Assembly: GCF_902459535.1 (NCBI RefSeq)
Contig: NZ_LR699553.1
Coordinates: forward strand, 744,001-808,000
DNA length: 64,000 bases
Direction: 5' to 3'
DNA from: Paraburkholderia dioscoreae
Lineage (GTDB): Bacteria; Pseudomonadota; Gammaproteobacteria; Burkholderiales; Burkholderiaceae
Within the stretch, counting starts at the first letter, position 1; each line of letters begins with the position of its first letter. Of the stretch, positions 1 through 8,109 are shown piece after piece. Position numbers and translations under genes: made by a program. Under the pieces are notes generated by a model that saw only the letters and a program-made list of their open reading frames with translations, did not search any database and was not told the DNA's origin.

Positions 1-429
1 CAGGAATGGTTCGTTCGATTGACTGAAGCAGGTTTGCCGCGGTGTCCGTCTCAGGCATCCGTATAGCGTTGGCTTACCGCTATGAGGAGCGTAGCTGCGC
101 AACGTGACTGCACGACGAAGTTGGCGTTCACGATTTTCACAGATCTTATACCGCCGCGGCACTTTATGGAAACTCCATAAAGGCATTGGCGTTCAATTTC
201 TATAAGCGTGTCTTGTCGGTACCGCATGGCGATACCACTACTGCTTTCCGATACTTGATATCGGAATCCGCGGCTTCTTATTTTCTGTCACATGGTTATT
301 CGAATGCATTGCGCCGGACAGCAGGTCCCAACGCGGGGCGCGTTGCTGGATTCCACACGGAAAACGTGTAGTATTGTTCGGTCCACGCCTTGCCGTGCGC
401 ATTCGTCCATTCGCCAGGAGTATTGGATT
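1..429. other. Intergenic region, no gene supported
   Basis: I see no convincing gene here. Short open frames lack a ribosome-binding site and do not have the G/C-rich third positions of the neighbouring genes. The only notable structure is the perfect inverted repeat at 163-181. The region presumably carries the promoter of the gene at 430. Confidence 0.5.
163..181. promoter_or_regulatory. Perfect 8+3+8 inverted repeat, operator candidate
   Basis: TTTATGGA-AAC-TCCATAAA is a perfect inverted repeat with 8-base arms and a 3-base spacer. It is AT-rich in a GC-rich setting and has no T-run, so it looks more like a protein-binding operator than a terminator. The nearest downstream gene is the SnoaL-like gene, about 250 bases away. 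Its function is not known. Confidence 0.35.
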
Positions 430-870
430 ATGACCCTGCCCGCCGACGAACATCTCACTCGTCAAACGATCGAAGGGTTCTATCGCGCCATCGAGCAGAA
501 GAGCGTCGCATTGCTGCGGCAGGTCGTCACCCCGGATTGGGAATATATTCCCGAGCCCGTCGGGGCTGCCGCGGGACCTGACCAGATGGTGCAGTTCTTC
601 GAGAACATCGCTAAAGCAATTCCCGACATGAAAATCACTATTCTCGACGTCCTCGTTCATGGCGATCGGGTCGGCGTGCGCGCGGAAATCAGCGGCACTC
701 AAACAGGGACATTACTTGGCATTGCCGCGAGTTCCAAACACATCAGATTCGCGATTCACTCTTTCCACCAGATGCGCGGAAATCTGATTGCGAAAACATG
801 GCATCTGGAGGACTGGCTGTCTGTGTTCCGGCAACTTGGAGCGTTACCCCAGACTCTCGAGCGGCCTTGA
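430..870 (+). CDS. SnoaL-like / ester cyclase family protein
   Basis: This 146-residue protein has the size and pattern of the SnoaL-like branch of the NTF2 fold. A helical N-terminus (residues about 10-30) carries the phrase TIEGFYRAIEQKS, followed by a TPDWEYIPEP segment and alternating strands ending in HLEDWLSVFRQLGAL. Family members include polyketide cyclases and many small proteins of unknown substrate, so only the fold is called. The ATG at 430 is chosen because AGGAG lies at 416-420 with good spacing; an in-frame start at 292 would add a low-quality extension with no such site. It opens the stress island but does not itself show a stress-specific feature. Confidence 0.7.
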   Translation: MTLPADEHLTRQTIEGFYRAIEQKSVALLRQVVTPDWEYIPEPVGAAAGPDQMVQFFENIAKAIPDMKITILDVLVHGDRVGVRAEISGTQTGTLLGIAASSKHIRFAIHSFHQMRGNLIAKTWHLEDWLSVFRQLGALPQTLERP

Positions 871-922
871 GCGCGCAGACTGCACAGACCCGCGCAGACC
901 CGTGTAGACCAAAGGGGACGTC

Positions 923-1066
923 ATGTCACAGATAAGTCGCGACAACCGGAAAGCATCTCGTCAGAGCGTGCTCTGGTTCGTTGCATTGTGGGTGCTCGGA
1001 GTCGCTGGCGCCGCGCTGCTCGCGCTACCGTTTCATCTTCTTGTCGCTGCGGCGCTGCATCGGTAA
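923..1066 (+). CDS. 47-residue single-helix membrane protein (DUF2474-like)
   Basis: A short open frame follows a strong AGGGGA site at 913-918. It has a basic, polar N-terminus of about 16 residues (SRDNRKASRQS), then one long hydrophobic helix beginning LWFVALWVLGVAG and ending HLLVAAALHR. The WF-x-x-LW-x-x-GV pattern is like DUF2474 proteins, tiny membrane subunits often encoded after cytochrome bd or cyanide-insensitive oxidase genes. No oxidase gene is present here, so the resemblance may be superficial. It lies 52 bases after the SnoaL-like gene and could be co-transcribed with it. Confidence 0.5.
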   Translation: MSQISRDNRKASRQSVLWFVALWVLGVAGAALLALPFHLLVAAALHR

Positions 1067-1097
1067 TCGCGCCGGATGGCGGTTACCCGGTCTGCCT

Positions 1098-1590
1098 TTA
1101 CGGCAGGCGGATCGCGTCGTCGATCTGGTCGATCATCGACAACAGGCGTGTGACTCGCCGGGCACCATCAGGAAGCGATCCCTGCTCTGTTTCGAGCGCT
1201 GTAATGCGCTGCCGCCAATAGCCTAGTCCAAGCGCACTGTTGGCAACGAGTTGCGGGAATATGTGTTCTAGGTGAGCGAGATCCTGTTCCAGCTGATGAT
1301 GCGACACGTCGGTCCTTGCTATGGAGGTGAATCCGGAGCGCCCCACCTGGCGGCGTTCGTCTTTTCCCGCCCAATGAATCTTCCTGTCCGACTCAACTTC
1401 CTTCCAGCGCCACTGAATAGCGCCACTTGCTGGCGTTGGAATCAATGCGGGCATCGTTGACGCGCCGCTGTTCCGCCCGTGCCTGGTCCGCCTGTTCGAG
1501 CATGAGTGCTTGTGCCTGACGCGACAGGGCATACTCGCTCATGCCGCCGCTCGTACGTGGTGCAACTTTGGTTTGTGATCGCATGGTCAT
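1098..1590 (-). pseudogene. Hypothetical protein, apparently split by a frameshift
   Basis: Reading leftwards from an ATG at 1590, a coding-like frame of 65 residues (MTMRSQTKVAP... ending VALEGS) stops at 1393. An overlapping frame then carries clearly coding-like sequence to a stop at 1098, including YWRQRITALE and RRVTRLLSMIDQIDD. The two halves may be one gene of about 160 residues broken by a frameshift near 1400-1440. Alternatively the second frame may be a separate gene starting at the ATG at 1454. The ATG at 1590 overlaps the stop of the upstream remnant by four bases (ATGA), which suggests former translational coupling. I do not recognise the family. Confidence 0.35.
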
Positions 1591-1860
1591 TCCGAGAACA
1601 AAGGGGCGCTGAACGCGTCCCGTACTCCGACTGTATACCCTTCGGTCGCTGCAAGCACGCTTTCCTTTGCAACGGTTGCAACCATTGGCACCGGAACGGC
1701 CATTTCCCATTCGCCGCGAACGCGAAACGCAGGTGTCATCGGCGTTGCCAACAATTCGTAGCCCGAAGTGCGCATCCCGGGTATGACCGCAGATGCAAAC
1801 TGTCATGAGGACGCCAAGGCAGGCAGGGCGATGAGCAAGACGGATTTCAGCCGGGTACGC
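1587..1860 (-). pseudogene. Remnant of a secreted protein with in-frame stop
   Basis: On the minus strand the reading frame ending at 1587 encodes about 62 coding-like residues from an ATG at 1775 (MRTSGYELLATPM... ending SAPLFSE). The same frame continues upstream through a TGA to a stretch resembling a signal peptide (basic residues, then LKSVLLIALPALASS). A signal sequence interrupted by a single stop suggests a decayed exported protein. The family is not recognised. It is also possible that only the downstream part is translated, from the ATG at 1775. Confidence 0.3.
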
Positions 1861-1870
1861 CACCGTACCG
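1853..1870. promoter_or_regulatory. Stress-island motif, copy 1
   Basis: GGGTACGCCACCGTACCG followed by ACTT matches the palindrome at 6542-6559 at 16 of 18 positions. It lies about 180 bases before the proton ATPase and overlaps the start of the decayed minus-strand gene, so it could serve either side. It is an operator or activator-site candidate; the binding protein is unknown. Confidence 0.45.
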
Positions 1871-2046
1871 ACTTCCGGTCGCTGTACGGGCACCGTTGGC
1901 CGGCAGGCCCGGCCTCGCGCAGGTGGCTATAGCAAACCAGCTATAGCAAAGGGAACGCGCTCGCGTGTGAAGCATTCGCCCGGCACGCTCAAATGCGTGC
2001 GAGAAACGCTCAACGTCAACTACCGCTTCGACCCGGGAGAATCAAC

Positions 2047-4422
2047 GTGACATCCGCTGTCGTGCCGGCGCCGATCCCTGAAGCGGCAAGCCAGCCGGAC
2101 GCCGTGCCCGGCACCGGTTTGAGCAGCACTGAAGCACGCCGTCGGCTTGCCGAGTCGGGCGCTAACACGCTCCCCGATACGGCGGCGAGCACGTGGCGCA
2201 TGATGCTTGGGAAATTCTGGGCGCCCGTGCCGTGGATGCTGGAAGCGGCCGTGGTTTTGCAATGCGTGCTCGGCCGTTTCGTCGAAGCCGGAATCATTGC
2301 CGGACTGCTGGTATTCAACGCCATTCTGGGTGTTTTCCAGGAAAGCCGGGCACAGGCCACACTGGCCGCATTGAAGTCGCGCCTCGCCATGAATGCCTCC
2401 GTGCTGCGCGACGGGGCATGGTCGATCGTCCCGGCAGCGGATCTGGTCAAGGGCGATGTCGTCAAGCTCTCGCTCGGCGGCGTGGTGGCGGCGGATATGC
2501 GGATCGTCTCCGGCAATGCGCTGCTCGACCATTCGATGCTGACCGGCGAATCCGTACCTATCGAAGCCACGTCCGGCACTCAGACGTTTGCCGGCGCGCT
2601 GGTGCGGCGCGGAGAGGCATTGGCACTCGTGATGGCCACCGGTACGCACACGCGTTTTGGCCGGACCGCGGAACTGGTCCGTACCGCGCATATAGCGAGT
2701 TCTCAGCAAACAGCCGTGCTGCTGGTGGTCCGCAATCTCGCCGCATTCAGCGTGGCCGTGATCGCGTTGCTGGTGGGCTACGCGTTATATCTGCACATGC
2801 CGCTCGCCGACATCGTGCCGTTGATCCTGACAGCGGTGCTGGCGTCGATTCCCGTTGCGCTGCCCGCTACCTTCACGCTGTCGGCCGCGCTCGGCGCGCG
2901 TGCGCTCGCGGCGCAGGGTGTGCTGTCGACCCGGCTGTCCGCCGTCGATGAGGCCGGCACGATGGACGTGCTGTGCGCCGACAAAACCGGCACGCTGACC
3001 TGCAATGCGCTGACCGTGAGCACCGTTGCGCCGATGCCGGGCTTCGACATGAACCGCGTGCTGATACTGGCGGCACTGGCGAGCGCTGCCGGCAGCCAGG
3101 ATCCCGTCGACAAAGCGATTCTCGATGCGGCGGCGCGCGTTGCGCCTACTCCCGAGGACAGCGTGCTGAAACTGGTCGCGCTCAAGCCATTCGATCCGTC
3201 GACCAGGACGTCCGAAGCGAGCGTCAGCGATCCTTCGCATGCGATCCAGCGGATCGTCAAAGGGGCATCCGCAGCCGTGATCTCGCTTTCGCAAGCTTCG
3301 CCGGAGGCCGCGGCGCGGACGGCGGAACTTGAAGGGCAGGGCCTGCGCGTGCTGGCGGTAGCGGCGGGCACGGCCGATGCCTTGCAGGTGGTTGGACTCG
3401 TCGCGCTGAGCGACCCGCCGCGCGCCGATTCGGCTGCATTCATCGAGGAATTGCACGGGCTCGGCGTGCGCGTGGTGATGGTATCGGGCGATGCCCCGGC
3501 CACGGCCGCGAGCGTCGCGCAGGCAATCGGACTCACCGGTCCGGTTTGCCCGCCGGGCAGCATGCCCGATCGGGCCGACCCGCAGTCGTTTGCCGTGTTC
3601 GCCGGTGTCCTGCCGGAAGACAAATACAAGCTCGTGAAGGCGTTCCAGCAGACCGGCCATACCGTAGGCATGTGCGGTGACGGCGCCAACGACGCGCCCG
3701 CGCTGCGCCAGGCTCAGATCGGCATCGCGGTTTCGACCGCCACGGATGTTGCCCGCTCTGCCGCCGGCATGGTGCTCACCGAAGCCGGGCTGGGCGGCAT
3801 CGTCACGGCGGTCACGGAGGGCCGCCTCACGTTCCAGCGCATCCTCACCTACATGCTGAATTCGGTCCTCAAGAAGATCGCCACCGCGTTCATGCTGGTG
3901 ATCGGCCTGCTGGTTACCGGGCACGCCATTCTGACTCCGCTGCTGATGGTGATTCTGATGATCGCGGGTGACTTTCTCGCGATGTCGCTCACCACCGATC
4001 GCGTCGAGCCGTCTCCGTCGCCGAATGTCTGGCGCATTTCGAATCTGACCGTGGTCGGTGTGTTCGTCGGGTTCGCGCTCGTGGCGTTCTGCAGCGGTGT
4101 GCTCGCGCTCGGCAAGTTTGCGATGGGCCTGAATCTCGACGCCTTGCGCACACTGACCTTCGTGCTCCTCGTGTTCGGTGGGCAGGCCACGTTATACGCG
4201 ATCCGGCACCGGCGGCACATGTGGGGTACGCGGCCGAGTGTGTGGGTGATGGCGTCGTCGGTTGCGGATGTGCTGATTGCCGCCGGCCTTGCGATCGGCG
4301 GAATCGCGATGACGGCGCTGCCGCCGATGCTGATTGGCGGGGTGTTGGCGGCCACAGTGGTTTTCGCTTTCGTGCTCGCGGCCGCCAAAATCCCGCTGTT
4401 TGCGCGGCTGAAGATCAGTTAG
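2047..4422 (+). CDS. P3A-type plasma-membrane proton ATPase
   Basis: This 791-residue P-type ATPase probably pumps protons out of the cytoplasm at the cost of ATP. The actuator motif TGES is near residue 166, the phosphorylated aspartate lies in DKTGTLT at about residue 312, and the hinge motif GDGANDAPA is near 544-552. The M4 sequence IPVALPATF fits P3A proton pumps and lacks the CPC of heavy-metal pumps. Hydrophobic pairs occur near 60-100 and 225-280, with a C-terminal membrane domain after about 590. I chose the GTG at 2047 because GGGAGA lies six bases upstream; an in-frame ATG at 1993 has no such site. Linkage to glutamate decarboxylase fits pH homeostasis. Confidence 0.9.
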   Translation: MTSAVVPAPIPEAASQPDAVPGTGLSSTEARRRLAESGANTLPDTAASTWRMMLGKFWAPVPWMLEAAVVLQCVLGRFVEAGIIAGLLVFNAILGVFQESRAQATLAALKSRLAMNASVLRDGAWSIVPAADLVKGDVVKLSLGGVVAADMRIVSGNALLDHSMLTGESVPIEATSGTQTFAGALVRRGEALALVMATGTHTRFGRTAELVRTAHIASSQQTAVLLVVRNLAAFSVAVIALLVGYALYLHMPLADIVPLILTAVLASIPVALPATFTLSAALGARALAAQGVLSTRLSAVDEAGTMDVLCADKTGTLTCNALTVSTVAPMPGFDMNRVLILAALASAAGSQDPVDKAILDAAARVAPTPEDSVLKLVALKPFDPSTRTSEASVSDPSHAIQRIVKGASAAVISLSQASPEAAARTAELEGQGLRVLAVAAGTADALQVVGLVALSDPPRADSAAFIEELHGLGVRVVMVSGDAPATAASVAQAIGLTGPVCPPGSMPDRADPQSFAVFAGVLPEDKYKLVKAFQQTGHTVGMCGDGANDAPALRQAQIGIAVSTATDVARSAAGMVLTEAGLGGIVTAVTEGRLTFQRILTYMLNSVLKKIATAFMLVIGLLVTGHAILTPLLMVILMIAGDFLAMSLTTDRVEPSPSPNVWRISNLTVVGVFVGFALVAFCSGVLALGKFAMGLNLDALRTLTFVLLVFGGQATLYAIRHRRHMWGTRPSVWVMASSVADVLIAAGLAIGGIAMTALPPMLIGGVLAATVVFAFVLAAAKIPLFARLKIS

Positions 4423-4503
4423 ACGTTGCATGAATCCGCGCCGCGTGTGGTGTCGTGTCGCGTCGTGAATGGACCCGATCACCTCGAATGCGATCCGCGC
4501 CGC

Positions 4504-5589
4504 CTAATGAAGCCGAATCTCCCGGCGAGCCAGCCAGATGCCGGGCAGCATCGGTAGCCAGAAGGTCAGCGCGCGCAACAGAAGCGTGGCGGCGAGCGCC
4601 GCCTCCACCGACACGCCGAGCAGATTCAGCATTCCCACGGAGGTGGCTTCGAAGGTCCCCAGGCCGACCGGAATCGGACCGATGGTGGCCACCATCGACG
4701 CAATGATGAAGCTCACGAACACGACCCAAAGCGGCGGCACTTCGCCGATCGCATTGAACGCGAGCCAGAGCGTCAGGGCATCGCAGACGAAGATGGCCAG
4801 TTGCAGCCCGACAGTTTGCAGTAGCAGGCGCGGGCTGCGTAGAAGATGAGTGGGCGCGTCGGTCAATTGTCGAAGCAGGGTGGTGACGCCCAGCCACTTG
4901 CTGAGCCACGCGATCGGCGCACGTTGGCCCCATTGTTTGAGTCCCAGCACGGCGGCCGGCACCGCTACGGTGACCACTACGAAGACCGCCACGCCGATGA
5001 CCAATGCCGTGTTCAGCCGGTGCTGCCACCACAGCATGCCGGCGCTTGCGAGCACCACGAGCAGATAGGCGATGTCGTAGGACACCATGCCGACCAGCAT
5101 GGCCGCCATCGCTATTCCGGCCGGGACGTGCCGGCCGGTCAGGCCACGCACCATCAGCATCGTGCCGCTGATGCCGCCGCTCGGCAACACCTGATCCGTG
5201 AATACCTTGGCGATGCCGAGTGGTGTCAAGGTGCGCAGGGACAGAGGATGTCCGGCCTCGCGCAAAGTCTGGCGCCATACGAACGCCGCGCTGACATACG
5301 TGCCGCATTGAACGGCGAGTGCGACCAGCATCCAGCCGGGGCGCGCCGAGCGTATCAGTTCGGCCATCTTCTGCAGTGAGCCGAGGTGCAGCACCACCAG
5401 GATGACGGCGATACAGCCCATCACTCCGACGACCCAGACCATGACTGAGCGCAGCCGCGATGTTTTGCCGAGCAGGCCAGGCGCGATACGCACGAGGCCG
5501 GTCTCGACGCCAGGCTTCGCCGGGGGCGGCAACGCGCCGCTTTCCGGCATGAGCGGGGTGCTGGCGGAGCGGCGCTGCGGAGTGCTCAT
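4504..5589 (-). CDS. UPF0104 / LPG-synthase-like integral membrane protein
   Basis: This is a polytopic membrane protein of 361 residues with the pattern of the UPF0104 / lysylphosphatidylglycerol-synthase transmembrane family. Signs are the VLPSGGISGT segment in the first half and the PIPVGLGTFEA segment near the C-terminus, which align with the flippase-like region of MprF. The soluble aminoacyl-transferase domain of MprF is absent, so it is more likely a lipid or lipid-sugar translocation protein than a synthase. The ATG at 5589 is preferred over an in-frame TTG at 5613; neither has a clear Shine-Dalgarno sequence. It converges on the proton ATPase, about 80 bases apart. Confidence 0.8.
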   Translation of the reverse strand: MSTPQRRSASTPLMPESGALPPPAKPGVETGLVRIAPGLLGKTSRLRSVMVWVVGVMGCIAVILVVLHLGSLQKMAELIRSARPGWMLVALAVQCGTYVSAAFVWRQTLREAGHPLSLRTLTPLGIAKVFTDQVLPSGGISGTMLMVRGLTGRHVPAGIAMAAMLVGMVSYDIAYLLVVLASAGMLWWQHRLNTALVIGVAVFVVVTVAVPAAVLGLKQWGQRAPIAWLSKWLGVTTLLRQLTDAPTHLLRSPRLLLQTVGLQLAIFVCDALTLWLAFNAIGEVPPLWVVFVSFIIASMVATIGPIPVGLGTFEATSVGMLNLLGVSVEAALAATLLLRALTFWLPMLPGIWLARREIRLH

Positions 5590-5738
5590 GGGTCGGGACG
5601 CGTCGGGACGCAATAGAAGGTGCTGCAGGAGTGCGAGCCCGGACGCGCAGCCGCGCTTCGCTCCAGCGCCGAAATGATTCTAAAGCAGGTTGCTCGCGGG
5701 ATGGCGTACGGGACGACTGGCGAGCGCGCTCGAGTCGA

Positions 5739-6302
5739 TCATTGCGGCTGGGCGTCGCCACCATGCATGTGGCCGCCGCTAACGGGCAATTCGTACATCG
5801 CCGCGGCGACGTCGGCGTGTCCCGGTCGCGCGGCCTGCGCGACCGGGGTCTGCGCTTGCCGGCTCGGCACCAGCAATACCGGCAGGCTCGCACTGCGCAC
5901 CACGCGCTCGGCCACGCTGCCTAGAAACAGTCGCTTGAAACCTCGTCGGCCATGTGTGCCGAGCACCAGCAGGTCCGCATTGAATTCGTTGGCCGAAATG
6001 CGGATCCGCTCCGAGATGTCTTCGCCGATCGGCGCGACCTCGACGATGCGCGGCTCGCCGGCCACGTTCTCATGTTTCATGCGCGCCAGTGCATCCGCCA
6101 GCAACTGCTGGCCTTCCTGCATGGAGGCGTCGCGCAAGGCGGTCGGATCGTAGCCGGACGCGTCGTACGCCATCAACGGGTTGTCGATGACATAGAGCGG
6201 CCGCAATTGTGCGCCATTGTCGCGAGCGAGTTGCAACGCGGTGTCGAACGCATGTCCAGACGTCTCGCTGCCATCGATCGCTACCAGAATGCGTTTATAC
6301 AT
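5739..6302 (-). CDS. Universal stress protein (UspA family)
   Basis: This 187-residue protein begins with the typical YKRILVAIDGSETS and carries the nucleotide-binding pattern G-2X-G-9X-G-S at G115, G118 and G128-S129 (GTHGRRGFKR...). It is therefore likely to be of the ATP-binding UspA subgroup. The C-terminal 40 residues, rich in Ala, Gly and His, extend past the usual length of about 145. A GGAGG lies at 6308-6312, five bases before the start. It is divergent from glutamate decarboxylase across about 390 bases that contain a perfect palindrome, suggesting shared control. Confidence 0.92.
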   Translation of the reverse strand: MYKRILVAIDGSETSGHAFDTALQLARDNGAQLRPLYVIDNPLMAYDASGYDPTALRDASMQEGQQLLADALARMKHENVAGEPRIVEVAPIGEDISERIRISANEFNADLLVLGTHGRRGFKRLFLGSVAERVVRSASLPVLLVPSRQAQTPVAQAARPGHADVAAAMYELPVSGGHMHGGDAQPQ

Positions 6303-6696
6303 ATTGGCCTCCAGGAATTCGTGCGGACCGCGAGCATCGTCGCCGGGACTGGATTGCCCGCGCCCGGCGCGCCGCAGTCCGAACCTTGCCGTCGACGACG
6401 ACGGGCTTCTGCAGACAGTTTACTCCGCCGGTCACGGACTTCGACAGCGTAACAGCCGGTCGGAAACAGCGCGGTGAGTGGCGCTACCTTGCGCTCAATG
6501 ACGGCGTAACGCAATGAACGCATGGCCGCGACGCCGCAATGCGGTACGGCACCGTACCGACTTCGATCGCCGTGGCGCGCACCGTGGGCGTGGAAGTTTT
6601 TCTGCCGACCTGACATCTTCATTTCATTCGCTCCGGTATTCGTCACGGGATCGTCACGAGCCGGGCGCGCTCACTTCAAATCAGGAGCTTCACGCC
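6303..6696. other. Divergent intergenic region between usp and gadB
   Basis: No gene is supported here. Open frames crossing it lack a ribosome-binding site, and the decarboxylase has its own good start at 6697. It contains the perfect palindrome at 6542-6559 and should hold promoters for both flanking genes. Confidence 0.6.
6542..6559. promoter_or_regulatory. Stress-island motif, copy 2: perfect palindrome
   Basis: CGGTACGG-CA-CCGTACCG has perfect 8-base arms around a 2-base spacer and is followed by ACTT. Related sequences occur at 1853, 12554 and 12740. The site lies about 140 bases before the gadB start and 240 bases before the divergent universal stress gene. Its symmetry indicates binding by a dimeric regulator. 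Confidence 0.55.
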
Positions 6697-8082
6697 ATGA
6701 CTTTTCTCAAATCACCACCGCCCACGCCCGAGGACGTCGCCGATGAATACGCCGCGACGATCTCGGGTTCATCGCTGCCCAAGTACCGGATTCCGGAGGC
6801 GTCGTCCGATCGCCGCGCGGTATTCGATCTGGTGCGCGACGAACTGTTCATGGACGGCAATTCACGGCAGAACGTCGCGACGTTCTGCACCACGTATGCC
6901 GACGACGAAGTGCGTCACCTGATGGATCTGTCCATCGACAAGAACATGATCGACAAGGACGAGTATCCGCAAACGGCGGAGATCGAAATGCGCTGCGTGC
7001 ACATGCTCGCGGATCTGTGGCATGCCAGCAAGGCATGGAAGACCACCGGATGTTCGACCACGGGTTCGAGCGAAGCTTGCATGCTCGGCGGTCTCGCGCT
7101 CAAGTGGCAATGGAAAAAGCGCAGGGAGGCGCAGGGCAAGCCGACCGACAAGCCGAACTTCGTGTGCGGCCCGGTGCAGGTGTGCTGGGCCAAATTCGCC
7201 CGCTACTTCGACGTCGAGATGCGCCAGGTGCCATTGCGCGGCGACGCGACCGGGCTAACGCCGGAAGATCTGGCCGAGTATTGCGACGAGAACACGATCG
7301 GCGTCGTAGCCACACTCGGCATCACCTTCACCTGCGTCTACGAACCGGTAAAGGCGCTGGCAGGCGCACTCGACGCGTTGCAAGCCAATGTCGGACTGGA
7401 TATTCCGATTCACGTCGACGCTGCCAGCGGCGGCTTCGTCGCGCCGTTCATCCAGCCGGACCTCGAATGGGACTTCAGCGTGCCGCGCGTGAAATCCATC
7501 AACGCGTCGGGCCACAAATACGGACTCGCGCCGCTCGGGGTCGGCTGGATAGTCTGGCGCAGCACTCAGGATCTGCCCGACGAACTGATTTTCCGCGTCG
7601 ATTATCTGGGCGGCGACATGCCGACGTTCGCATTGAATTTCTCCCGTCCGGCCGGACAGATCATCGCGCAGTACTACATGCTGCTGCGCCTGGGCCGTGA
7701 AGGCTACCGACGGATCCAGCAGGAATGCGCCGACACCGCGCAGGCGCTGGCCGACGGGCTGGCGAAGATCGACCAGCTGGAAATGATCTACGACGGGCGC
7801 GGCGCGCTGCCGGCTGTCTGCTACAAGCTGAAGCATCCGGAAACAGCGGGCTTCACGCTATTCGACCTGTCCGATCAGGTACGCATGCGCGGCTGGCAGA
7901 TCGCCTCGTACGAACTGCCGGCAGGGCGCGAGGACACCATCGTGCAACGCGTGTTGATCCGGCGTGGTGTGACGCGCGACATGGCGGCGATGCTGCTTGA
8001 GGACATCAGGCACGCCATCGGGCATCTGACGAAGAATCCGGTGCTGCATTCGAGCGCCGGTCCGACCTTCCACCACAATTGA
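6697..8082 (+). CDS. gadB: Glutamate decarboxylase
   Basis: This 461-residue enzyme of PLP-dependent decarboxylase group II converts L-glutamate to 4-aminobutyrate and CO2, consuming a cytoplasmic proton. The PLP lysine is K274 in SINASGHKYGL, and HVDAASGGF (about 239-247) supplies cofactor contacts. TTGSSEA near 122-128 is the substrate and phosphate-binding loop. The protein ends in HHN, like the C-terminal histidine tail that closes the E. coli GadB active site at neutral pH. AGGAG at 6683-6687 sets the start. The antiporter gene follows after 27 bases, as in a gadBC operon. Confidence 0.95.
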   Translation: MTFLKSPPPTPEDVADEYAATISGSSLPKYRIPEASSDRRAVFDLVRDELFMDGNSRQNVATFCTTYADDEVRHLMDLSIDKNMIDKDEYPQTAEIEMRCVHMLADLWHASKAWKTTGCSTTGSSEACMLGGLALKWQWKKRREAQGKPTDKPNFVCGPVQVCWAKFARYFDVEMRQVPLRGDATGLTPEDLAEYCDENTIGVVATLGITFTCVYEPVKALAGALDALQANVGLDIPIHVDAASGGFVAPFIQPDLEWDFSVPRVKSINASGHKYGLAPLGVGWIVWRSTQDLPDELIFRVDYLGGDMPTFALNFSRPAGQIIAQYYMLLRLGREGYRRIQQECADTAQALADGLAKIDQLEMIYDGRGALPAVCYKLKHPETAGFTLFDLSDQVRMRGWQIASYELPAGREDTIVQRVLIRRGVTRDMAAMLLEDIRHAIGHLTKNPVLHSSAGPTFHHN

Positions 8083-8109
8083 TATCGCCTGTTCACAGGG
8101 GCACACGAA

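Noticed and set aside
238..702. Minus-strand frame opposite the SnoaL-like gene
   Set aside because: No ribosome-binding site, and the plus-strand gene is well formed.
871..910. Short tandem near-repeats (GCAGACC-like units) after the SnoaL-like gene
   Set aside because: Only about four degenerate 10-base units; too short to call a repeat feature or operator.
4415..5893. Long minus-strand frame overlapping the UPF0104 gene
   Set aside because: Arg/Pro-rich shadow in another frame; the UPF0104 frame has clear membrane segments.
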